The notes beneath the pieces are model-generated. The model worked only from the letters and a program-made list of their open reading frames with translations. It was not told the origin of the DNA and did no database searches. 31,855 nt of DNA from Rubripirellula sp. (GTDB lineage Bacteria; Planctomycetota; Planctomycetia; Pirellulales; Pirellulaceae). Each line of letters begins with the position of its first letter. Position 1 is the stretch's first letter. The position numbers were made by a program, and so were the translations under genes. Below, piece after piece: positions 1 to 7,000 of this stretch. The stretch covers positions 1 to 31,855 of the forward strand of contig JARFQX010000745.1 of assembly GCA_029287555.1 (NCBI GenBank), in the 5' to 3' direction.

Positions 1-1316
1 TGGATGCCATGGGCTGGGCGGAAGCAAGCGAGAAGCAGTCGTACCAGCTACCGATCCGACTGGGGTTCATGTACATGCCGCATGGCGTGATCATGGATCA
101 GTTCTGGCCCACCGATGCGGAGAGTTTCCTGACGTCGCCGCCACCGGCCCTCGATTCCCTGCGGCCCGTGCTTGATCAATGCCTGATGATGAAGGGGATC
201 GCGGGAGTGCCCAACGGTCCGTTCAAAGGCGCGCCTCACGCACTCGAACTATCGACGTGGCTCACCGCAGCGTTACCCGACCCGGACAAGCGGGACGAGA
301 TTAGCATCTCGATCTCTGCCGATCAGATTGCAGCGGGCGCTCTGGGAGCTTTTACCACGTTGCCTTCGTTGGAACTTGCCACCATGCCTCAAACGTGGAA
401 GGAAAACCAGGCAGGGCTGAACGAGGCCTATTACTCGCATTGCAGTTTCCGCTCTCCGACCCAAGCGGTTCCCGCCGAGATCAATCCACGCAACGTGCTG
501 AATCGTCTATTCAACAAGAAGACGCAAGGCAGCGGACGCGCATCCACAGGAATGAGTCCATTGGACCGCAGCATGTTGGATTTGGTCCTCGGCGGAGCCC
601 GTGACTTGCGACGCACGTTATCGCCGACCGACCAGCGAAAGCTGGACGAATATCTGGACAGCGTTCGCTCAGTCGAACGACGGATTGCCGCCATCGAACT
701 GCGTCAGAAGGAGGCGGCGATGGAGAAGGCGGGTGTCCGATCCAACCGACGCCACGAATCGGATTCCCCGCCCATCGAGATCAAGATCCCGGAGGGAGAC
801 CGCCGCAGCGAGTACATGCAGGTGATGTGTGATCTGAACGTGCTGGCATTTCAGACCGACACGACCCGCGTCTGCACCTACATTGGCTCGACCCCGAACG
901 GTGTGTCCTACCCCGAGTTGGGATTCACGGACAAGCACCATTCGACGACTCACCACAACAACCAGTCGGAGAAGGTCAGGAAGGTAGCCGCCATCACGGC
1001 GTTCAACATCGAACAGTTTGCCTACATGGTGAAGAAGATGCACAGCTTACGGGAAGGCGACGGCACGCTGCTGGACAACTGCATCATGATGTGGGGTTCG
1101 GGCCTTGAAGACGGCAACAAGCACACCCGAGAGAATCTGCCTTTCATCCTGGCTGGACGCGGAGGCGGTTCAATCAACACGGGACGCTTCTTGCCGGACG
1201 TCAAAGGCAATCAGGGCGACTTGCTAACCACCTTGCTGAAGTGCGCCGGGATTCCGCTGGACCGTCCCATTGGGATCGCAACGAAACAAATTTCAGAGAT
1301 CCCCGCCAGCTCGTGA
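1..1316 (+). CDS. DUF1552 family protein, 5'-truncated by the window edge
   Basis: The frame is already open at base 3 and reads D-A-M-G just before the first visible ATG (base 9). This matches the 'LPWLDAM' segment that follows the export signal in DUF1552 proteins, so the true start lies outside the window; about 437 residues are visible. Family hallmarks are the early 'RLGFMYMPHGV' strand, a central charged helix ('LDEYLDSVRSVERRIAA'), a His-rich stretch ('DKHHSTTHHNN'), and the C-terminal 'GDGTLLDNCIMMWGSGLEDG' and 'LPFILAGRGGG' segments. DUF1552 proteins are exported, are of unproven function, and in planctomycetes usually sit beside DUF1592/DUF1587-type cytochrome-like proteins, which would be upstream of this window. 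The gene ends with TGA at 1314-1316, inside the first arm of the palindromic repeat that follows. Family assignment is confident; biochemical role is unknown. Confidence 0.9.
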   Translation, partial: DAMGWAEASEKQSYQLPIRLGFMYMPHGVIMDQFWPTDAESFLTSPPPALDSLRPVLDQCLMMKGIAGVPNGPFKGAPHALELSTWLTAALPDPDKRDEISISISADQIAAGALGAFTTLPSLELATMPQTWKENQAGLNEAYYSHCSFRSPTQAVPAEINPRNVLNRLFNKKTQGSGRASTGMSPLDRSMLDLVLGGARDLRRTLSPTDQRKLDEYLDSVRSVERRIAAIELRQKEAAMEKAGVRSNRRHESDSPPIEIKIPEGDRRSEYMQVMCDLNVLAFQTDTTRVCTYIGSTPNGVSYPELGFTDKHHSTTHHNNQSEKVRKVAAITAFNIEQFAYMVKKMHSLREGDGTLLDNCIMMWGSGLEDGNKHTRENLPFILAGRGGGSINTGRFLPDVKGNQGDLLTTLLKCAGIPLDRPIGIATKQISEIPASS

Positions 1317-1385
1317 GCATGTAGTCATGCTCCGCATGACGATCAGATCGAAGCATGTAGCATTGAGTCATGCTCCGCATGACGA
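1315..1385. repeat. Two-copy palindromic intergenic repeat (REP-like)
   Basis: Two copies of GTCATGCTCCGCATGACGA lie at 1324-1342 and 1367-1385. Each forms a perfect 7-bp stem (GTCATGC/GCATGAC) with a TCC loop at 1324-1340 and 1367-1383. In the first copy an alternative stem, GAGCATG (1315-1321) with CATGCTC (1326-1332), overlaps and would exclude the other fold. A short GCATGTAG motif precedes each copy. The first copy starts inside the stop codon of the DUF1552 gene. The arrangement resembles REP-type extragenic palindromes; a role in transcript end protection or termination is inference. Confidence 0.7.
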
Positions 1386-1490
1386 CCAAATCCAGAGTTG
1401 GTCCCGACGTCATTTTGGATGGGAATTTGGGTCACCAATGCAAACGAGCGACTGATTGCAAGAGTCCGCAACAAATAGGGTGACGAACGG

Positions 1491-1530
1491 ACCGCGATGC
1501 GGTAACCTGATTGCATTCAGGTTTTTCTTC
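1491..1530 (+). terminator. Tandem hairpins with T-tract, probable intrinsic terminator
   Basis: A 5-bp hairpin (ACCGC/GCGGT, loop GAT, 1491-1503) is followed immediately by a 7-bp hairpin (AACCTGA at 1504-1510, loop TTGCAT, TCAGGTT at 1517-1523). A pyrimidine-rich run TTTCTTCTTC then follows. This has the form of a rho-independent terminator for the upstream DUF1552 transcript, although the second stem has only three G-C pairs. It overlaps the TTG at 1511 that could otherwise be read as the start of the next gene, which favours the ATG at 1550. Confidence 0.5.
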
Positions 1531-1549
1531 TTCTCTCAACTGGGGCACA

Positions 1550-3133
1550 ATGATGTTGGAGAATGAATCGGTCTTGGCTGCTGTTGTTGCTGGTGATGGC
1601 GTTCGCATCCTTGACTCGCTGAGCGACGTGAACGCGTCCGCCTTGCTAGCATGTGTTGCGGACGATCCGGCTTGTTGGGACGACTTGGCCTTGCTTTGGC
1701 CTCGAAATCGTTTTGATCCCGAGAACGCCGAGTTTTTCGAGGGACTTCCGGTGCGGCCGGCGGAATTGGACGCCGCATGCGAGGCATTGAAGGAGTCGAG
1801 TGCATGGTTCGCAATCGACCTGATCGGTCGCCGCTTGCTGACCGGTGGAAACCATGTGCACGTGCGACTGCTGAGAGAGTCGCGAAGCCGCGATGAAACC
1901 GAATGCGAGACCATCGTGATGCCTCCCTGGTGGGACCTTCATCGGCAGGCTGCGCCTTCGCTCTTGCTGAAGCGACGGGTGCCGCCTGAGATTCCCGATC
2001 CGCACCGTGAGGTGCTGTGGGGGCCGCCGCTGACGCAGTACATTGCCAGTCGCATTGTCTCCTTGGTCCGTGCGGGTGAGTCCTGGATCGCCAGGGATCG
2101 GGGAGGCGATCCTTGTGGTGATTATGATTTGACCGTGTTGATTCATCGCGATTGGTTGATGACACCAAACCCGTTGCTTGGAGGGGTGATTCCGAGGGAC
2201 TTGTTGCACGTTGGCAAGGATTGGATCGCGGACCTGGCCGATGGGCAGCGGTTTCGCATCTTCGAGAATGAATCGCCGGTGCCGGTATCGCCCGAGTTGT
2301 CAACTTACGCGCGCGCGCCGATGGGTCGCCACGAGGTGATACTCTACTTTGATGGCTGCCGGGAAACGATCGACGCCGGTTGGCGCTGGTTGATGCAAGA
2401 TCCCGATCGCATCGAGGAGCACGATGTAGAACGCCAACTAGCGAGTGCGATGGATGACTTTCTTGCAGATTGGCTGGGGGAATCCTCTGAGGACGGCCTG
2501 TCACCTGCCGAGGTGATCCAGTGCGACCGGCTACGCGTCCCGCTGGTTGAAGGCGGCGATCACATGAGCGATTGTGATTGCCCAATTTGCGAGATGCTGG
2601 CCAGCGGCATGCTAGGCCCTGGCTTCATACACTTTGACGGTCATCAATTGGAATTGGATGACGAATTCGCCTTCTCGTTATGCGCGACCCGCGAAGAGTG
2701 GGAATTGCAGCAAGGAGAGTGGGCCGAGATGGATGCGCGAATTGAAGCCAAGAGTTCGCGGGGGGCCGACCAGGACAAGGCTGGCGATGACGATTTCGCG
2801 CCGGTCTGGACGACCACGTTGGTCGCCAACGAAGGCATTCCCGGCGACAGTAGCGGGCATCTGCAACTCGCTTTTCTGGTCTCGGACTTGGTGGGATCCT
2901 TGAAAGTGAATCATGCGAGTCAAGCGGATGTCGATGCTTTGAACGCGGCCTTCCGCGATTACCGAAAATCGGTTGCCAGAAATGGCGACGAGGCCGCTGC
3001 CGAGTTCAAGCAAACGCTCCAGCAACTGTCCGAGCAACACGCTTATCTGGTCAGTCGCTGCGCCGATCTGCAGAGTCGGATCGATGAACGTCTCAGGGCC
3101 TCCAACGCCGATGACCTGGGGGCTTCGTTCTGA
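1550..3133 (+). CDS. Hypothetical protein with CDCPIC motif and helical C terminus
   Basis: I do not recognise the family. The frame is open from a TTG at 1511, but that codon lies in a hairpin, so I chose the first ATG at 1550 (a second follows at 1553), giving about 527 residues. No signal peptide or membrane segment is seen, so the protein is probably cytoplasmic. It is acidic and tryptophan-rich, with W-containing segments spread through the first 330 residues (for example 'MPPWWDLHRQ' and 'GWRWLMQDPDRIEEHD'). A cysteine cluster C-D-C-P-I-C lies at about residues 341-346 and could bind a metal. The last about 100 residues look helical and possibly coiled-coil ('FKQTLQQLSEQHAYLVSRCADLQSRI' region), preceded by an acidic linker near residue 415. 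It has its own upstream terminator and a 371-bp gap downstream, so it appears monocistronic. The coding call rests on length and protein-like composition. Confidence 0.75.
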   Translation: MMLENESVLAAVVAGDGVRILDSLSDVNASALLACVADDPACWDDLALLWPRNRFDPENAEFFEGLPVRPAELDAACEALKESSAWFAIDLIGRRLLTGGNHVHVRLLRESRSRDETECETIVMPPWWDLHRQAAPSLLLKRRVPPEIPDPHREVLWGPPLTQYIASRIVSLVRAGESWIARDRGGDPCGDYDLTVLIHRDWLMTPNPLLGGVIPRDLLHVGKDWIADLADGQRFRIFENESPVPVSPELSTYARAPMGRHEVILYFDGCRETIDAGWRWLMQDPDRIEEHDVERQLASAMDDFLADWLGESSEDGLSPAEVIQCDRLRVPLVEGGDHMSDCDCPICEMLASGMLGPGFIHFDGHQLELDDEFAFSLCATREEWELQQGEWAEMDARIEAKSSRGADQDKAGDDDFAPVWTTTLVANEGIPGDSSGHLQLAFLVSDLVGSLKVNHASQADVDALNAAFRDYRKSVARNGDEAAAEFKQTLQQLSEQHAYLVSRCADLQSRIDERLRASNADDLGASF

Positions 3134-3504
3134 AACACGTCAGTATCCGGGCGAGCCCAATCGTCTGAATGAGCCTCCGACACGGGGGCGGCGCGGAACT
3201 TTCCATGGCGGGCAAAGCAGTCGTCGGCGATTCGCTGATTCGCTTGCTGATTGGTTTTGCCTGCCTCAGGATTTCCCGCGGGGCGGACTCCTCTGTTGAG
3301 GTCCGTCCCCAGTGGGTTAGCAACTTTTCATACGGTCTCGCAGCCTGCTTCATCCACGCTGCTTCGGAATGTGTCTCGCCCGACCTCCTGACCAAAAGAG
3401 TCTTGAAAGCAAGTCTTAACCGACGACCGCGGTGAGGGATGCCCGTCGTTAGTCTATCATGAGCGTTGTGCCCCGATTGCCAGTTTCGCTTGAGAGGAAT
3501 GAAG
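3134..3504. other. Gene-free intergenic region, possible ORF relic
   Basis: This 371-bp stretch separates the hypothetical protein from ecotin. A reading frame from 3169 to 3435 (88 codons) has no recognisable domain and no ribosome-binding site, so I do not call it a gene. Past its TGA the same frame continues G-M-P-V-V-S-L-S to another stop, which would fit a decayed or dispersed element. No clear terminator or sigma-70 promoter was found. A TATCAT at 3454-3459 could serve as a -10 element for ecotin, but no matching -35 element is visible. Confidence 0.35.
3492..3498 (+). promoter_or_regulatory. Ribosome-binding site of ecotin
   Basis: GAGAGGA at 3492-3498 lies 6 nt before the ATG at 3505 but directly touches the ATG at 3499. 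The spacing selects 3505 as the start and gives a normal signal peptide beginning M-L-R-T-T-V. Confidence 0.6.
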
Positions 3505-3981
3505 ATGCTTCGCACGACCGTTGCCTTGACGATGTTGTTTGGCTGCGTCACGAAAGTGGCCGTCGCAGAGGATGACTTGAAGGCGTTTCCCCAGCCCGAC
3601 GAAGGGATGGTCCGATTCGTGTTGCGAGTTCCCGAGCTGGAGGATGAAGCCCTGCTCAAAGTGGAACTGCTGGTGGGCAAGGTCGTGAAGCTGGACGAAC
3701 GCAACCGCTATTTCTTCGCGGGCAAACTGGACCCGCAGACCATCGAAGGTTGGGGATACACGCGCTACGTGCTCGAGGAGTTGGGGCCGATGGCGGGAAC
3801 GCTGATCGCCGTCGATCCGGCGGCACCCAAGGTTGAACGCTTCATCACGCTTGGCGGCGAGCCCTATTTGATTCCCTACAACAGCCGCCTGCCGGTCGTC
3901 GTCTATGTCCCACAGGACGTCGAGGTTCGGTATCGGATTTGGCGCACCGAACCAGAAACGACAAAGATGTCGAAGGGCTAG
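3505..3981 (+). CDS. eco: Ecotin-type serine protease inhibitor, exported
   Basis: The product (158 residues) is an ecotin, a periplasmic inhibitor of trypsin-fold serine proteases. Residues 1-21 form a signal peptide (MLRTTVALTMLFGC... ending VAVA before EDD); a lipoprotein is possible because LFGC at 11-14 resembles a weak lipobox. The mature part follows E. coli ecotin closely: FPQPDEGM (28-35), LEDEALLKVELLVGK (45-59), the secondary-site EGWGY (81-85), YNSRLPVVVY (125-134) and VRYRIW (141-146). By alignment the P1-P1' reactive-site pair Met84-Met85 of E. coli becomes Leu100-Ile101. The cysteines that form the E. coli Cys50-Cys87 disulfide are replaced by Glu and Val, so the loop is not cross-linked here. 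The gene is convergent with the giant gene and is followed by a strong inverted repeat. The target protease is unknown; a self-protective envelope role is the usual view of the family. Confidence 0.93.
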   Translation: MLRTTVALTMLFGCVTKVAVAEDDLKAFPQPDEGMVRFVLRVPELEDEALLKVELLVGKVVKLDERNRYFFAGKLDPQTIEGWGYTRYVLEELGPMAGTLIAVDPAAPKVERFITLGGEPYLIPYNSRLPVVVYVPQDVEVRYRIWRTEPETTKMSKG

Positions 3982-4027
3982 AGCATTTTCAATTTTCTCG
4001 TAGGCGGCAAACGATAGTCGCCGATCG

Positions 4028-4069
4028 CTCCGCCGATCGTATTGGGCTGTTAAGCTACGATCGGCGGAG
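4028..4069. terminator. Perfect 14-bp inverted repeat, probable bidirectional terminator
   Basis: CTCCGCCGATCGTA (4028-4041) is exactly complementary to TACGATCGGCGGAG (4056-4069), with a 14-nt loop. It lies between two convergent genes, ecotin ending at 3981 and the giant gene ending at 4085. On the + strand a moderately T-rich stretch follows; on the - strand no clear T-tract is seen. A further GATCG-containing copy of part of the arm lies just upstream (around 4021-4027), so it may belong to a dispersed repeat family. Confidence 0.55.
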
Positions 4070-4084
4070 AAACTCATTTGTTTG

Positions 4085-7000
4085 CTATTGATCTCGTCGC
4101 GCGATGTCGTTGGCCAGAATCAACAGCAGGTCGTCTTCGTCATCATGACCGGCCGAGAGATCGTCGTTGGCGATGATGAGGGCCGCATCCGTTGATGCTT
4201 TCCGATGCAGTTCCGTTTGCTCTTTTCCCAAGTGATTGATGATCATCAGTGCGTCGAGGGGGGAGATACTGGAGTCTCGATTCACATCGAGTGTCCCTCC
4301 CAGCGAACCTAACTGTCCTAACTGTTCGCCTTCTCCCGATGTCTCAAGAGCGAGCTGGTTGATCACGAGGAGTGCGTCCAAAGCAGACACATTCCCGTCG
4401 GAATTGATATCGAACGGATCTGTACTGGAAGCCAGATCGCTGCTGGTTGGCACGAGGAGATGGTCGGTCCGAATCACCAACCGTTCGAAGGCGGAACGCC
4501 CGTCGCGCGTTACCAGTCCCGCTGTTCCGTCCGTCAAGGGGCTGTTGAAAGCATGACTGCCGACTAGCTGTCCATCGACGAAGATGCTGACGGTCGTGCC
4601 CTTGAGGACGAGCTTCAATTCATGGTCGGTTTCGAACTGGAGCGACTTGCTGAAGACCTTGTCGAGCACCCAGCCGCCTCTTGATGTCACGTGGCCGACT
4701 TGGACCGTGTCCGTGGCAGGGCTGATGGTCACGAACTTGAAGTCGCTTTCCGTGTAGCGATCGAAGACGATGCCGGCAATCGAGTCGGTCGCCACGACGG
4801 ATTCCAGCTCAACGTAGGCCGTCGACGGGAGCGATTGATCGAGACCGAAATCAAACGAGCGAGACGCGAAGATTCCCGCACCGGGCGTTCCGATTGCTCG
4901 GTTGTCAATCAGGTCCCAAGAGCCGGTGACCAGTCCGCCTAGGAAACCAAAACCGTTTGTTTCAAAATCCTCGCGGTGCTCCCACTCGACCTCGGGCGGC
5001 AGAACTTGCACGGTGACATTATCAAAGGTTCCGCGCGACTGGTCGGACCCAATGCCGATCATTCCATCGTTTAGCCCAACCGCAAGACCGTCCACTACTC
5101 GGGTATCGTACGTGTGGGTGAATAGCGTTTGGTTGTCTAACAGCAGGGACGCAGTTAGACCATTGACTGCGAGCAGCAGATTGTAGGTTTGGCTGTGCTT
5201 GACGCCCCCACGAACGGATGCCTGGCGATCAATGTGCCAGCCATTCGGATCACGATGGCCCATCACCAGCTTGTTGTTCGAAACGTCGATTCCGGCAAAC
5301 TTGAAGTCGAACTCCGATCGGTAGTCGAACACCACGTAACTGTTTGCTTTCCAACCACTGGTCGGCTTCTCGGCCCGAACGGTTGCCTGAACTTCGAAGT
5401 AGTTTGGCAGGTAAGCGTCAAGTGGAACAACGCTGACCGCGTCGGCTTGGCTGGATTCGGCACTGACTTGCAGGACGCCGTTGGTCGCGACCCAGGAACC
5501 GCTATCGGCAGCGAAGCCCTCGGCCGAGCCGTCGTTGAAGTGCGCGGTCCGCAAGACATCTCGCTTGCCACCTGGAATGTTGCCGGCCTGAGGATCGGTG
5601 GGGGCCCCGGTCTGGTTCTGCCAGCCAAAGTCTTGCTGGCGGATCAGGCCAAGTTCACCCTCGGGTTCGCCGTTGCGTTCGGGGTTCTGGGCATCGGTGC
5701 CACGTGTCGGGTCGGCGCCATCACTGGCCGAAAGGGCATAGAGAAACTCGGCCAGTTGCGGCTGCATCGTGCGGCTCACCGTAGCCATTCCGAACGGCGC
5801 GAAGGGAACGAGGTAGGAGTTGAACTCGCCGACCCAATCGATCAGACGGTCGCCGCCTGTGTTCGCGATCAGGATATCTCGTCCGGCTCCACCGTACGCA
5901 CGGTCTTCGTAGTAGGGCTGAGTGTCGGGTGACTCATTGTCGTACTGGCCGTCGACGTCCGCCGTGTCGGTCTCGTGGTCATCGTCGGCATTGAGCAAGT
6001 CGTTGCCAAATCCACCGTAGAGGTTGTCTTTGCCAGTGCCACCGACGATCCAGTCATTGCCAAGGTCGCCGAATAGTGCATCGGACCCGTCGTCCCACGC
6101 GGCTGCATATTCGGACGGAGTTTGACCTTTGGCATTCGCAATTGCGCCGGCGGGGCGGAAGACGCCTTCGTCGGTCGAAAAGTTCAGGAACCATTCGACG
6201 CCGGTGTCATCTTTGGCGGCAAGGCCGTCCGATTCAAGCAGGATCTTTCGACGCGGATCGTATTCGTCGTAGAGGGCAAACTCACCCGCGCGCCGAGTGG
6301 AATCCCGATGCCATCCATCCGGGTCATCGGGGTTGAACCTCAGCGAATCCCCAACGTTGATGGGATGTCCGAAGTCGCTGCGCACCAAGCCCTTGAGCTG
6401 ACCCGCGGCGTCATACACTTGAGTGTACGCATCCGCGAGCGCCTCACCACCGGAAATGGCGTCGTCGCCCGAGCCGCCGTGCGCGACGTCGTCGCCAAGG
6501 CCCCCGAAGATGATGTCATCCGAGTAGTGGCCCTCGTCGGTAAACAGGAGGGGCGAGTTGTTCTTGGAGCCGGTGCTAACAAATTCGTCGTTTTGTCCGT
6601 TCCAGCTCGGATCAATGCTGAAGGGCGTCAGGTTGACCGACTTCTTCAACTCTCCGGAAACATTGATGGTCGCCTGTTGAATCGATCCGGGCGTCTTGAT
6701 GAACTCATTCAAGACGGTGCCGTTGTTGCCGCGACTATCGGGGTCGTTCGCCAACAGACCCACAATGCCGTGCAGCGGTTCGCCGACCGTGCTGTTGCGG
6801 CTGGTCATGATTCGACCATCGTCCCCCAGCACGCCATCGTCACCGGTGCCACCGGAGATCCAGTCATTACCATACCCGCCGATCAGATCGTCGTTTTGAC
6901 CATCGCCGAAAATGACGTCGTCGCCAAGTTGACCGTGGGCGGAATCATCGCCAGACTCACCATGCAGCTCATCGTCACCTCCCCGGTCATCAGCGGCATC

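Noticed and set aside
1536..2585. 349-codon - strand frame opposite the hypothetical protein
   Set aside because: The sense frame has balanced protein-like composition; the antisense one is Arg/Pro/Ser-rich, typical of a shadow frame.
3169..3435. 88-codon + strand frame in the gap before ecotin
   Set aside because: No ribosome-binding site, no domain and an unconvincing composition; kept only as a possible relic.
3457..4077. 206-codon - strand frame opposite ecotin
   Set aside because: Ecotin on the + strand is unambiguous, and this frame covers the terminator repeat.
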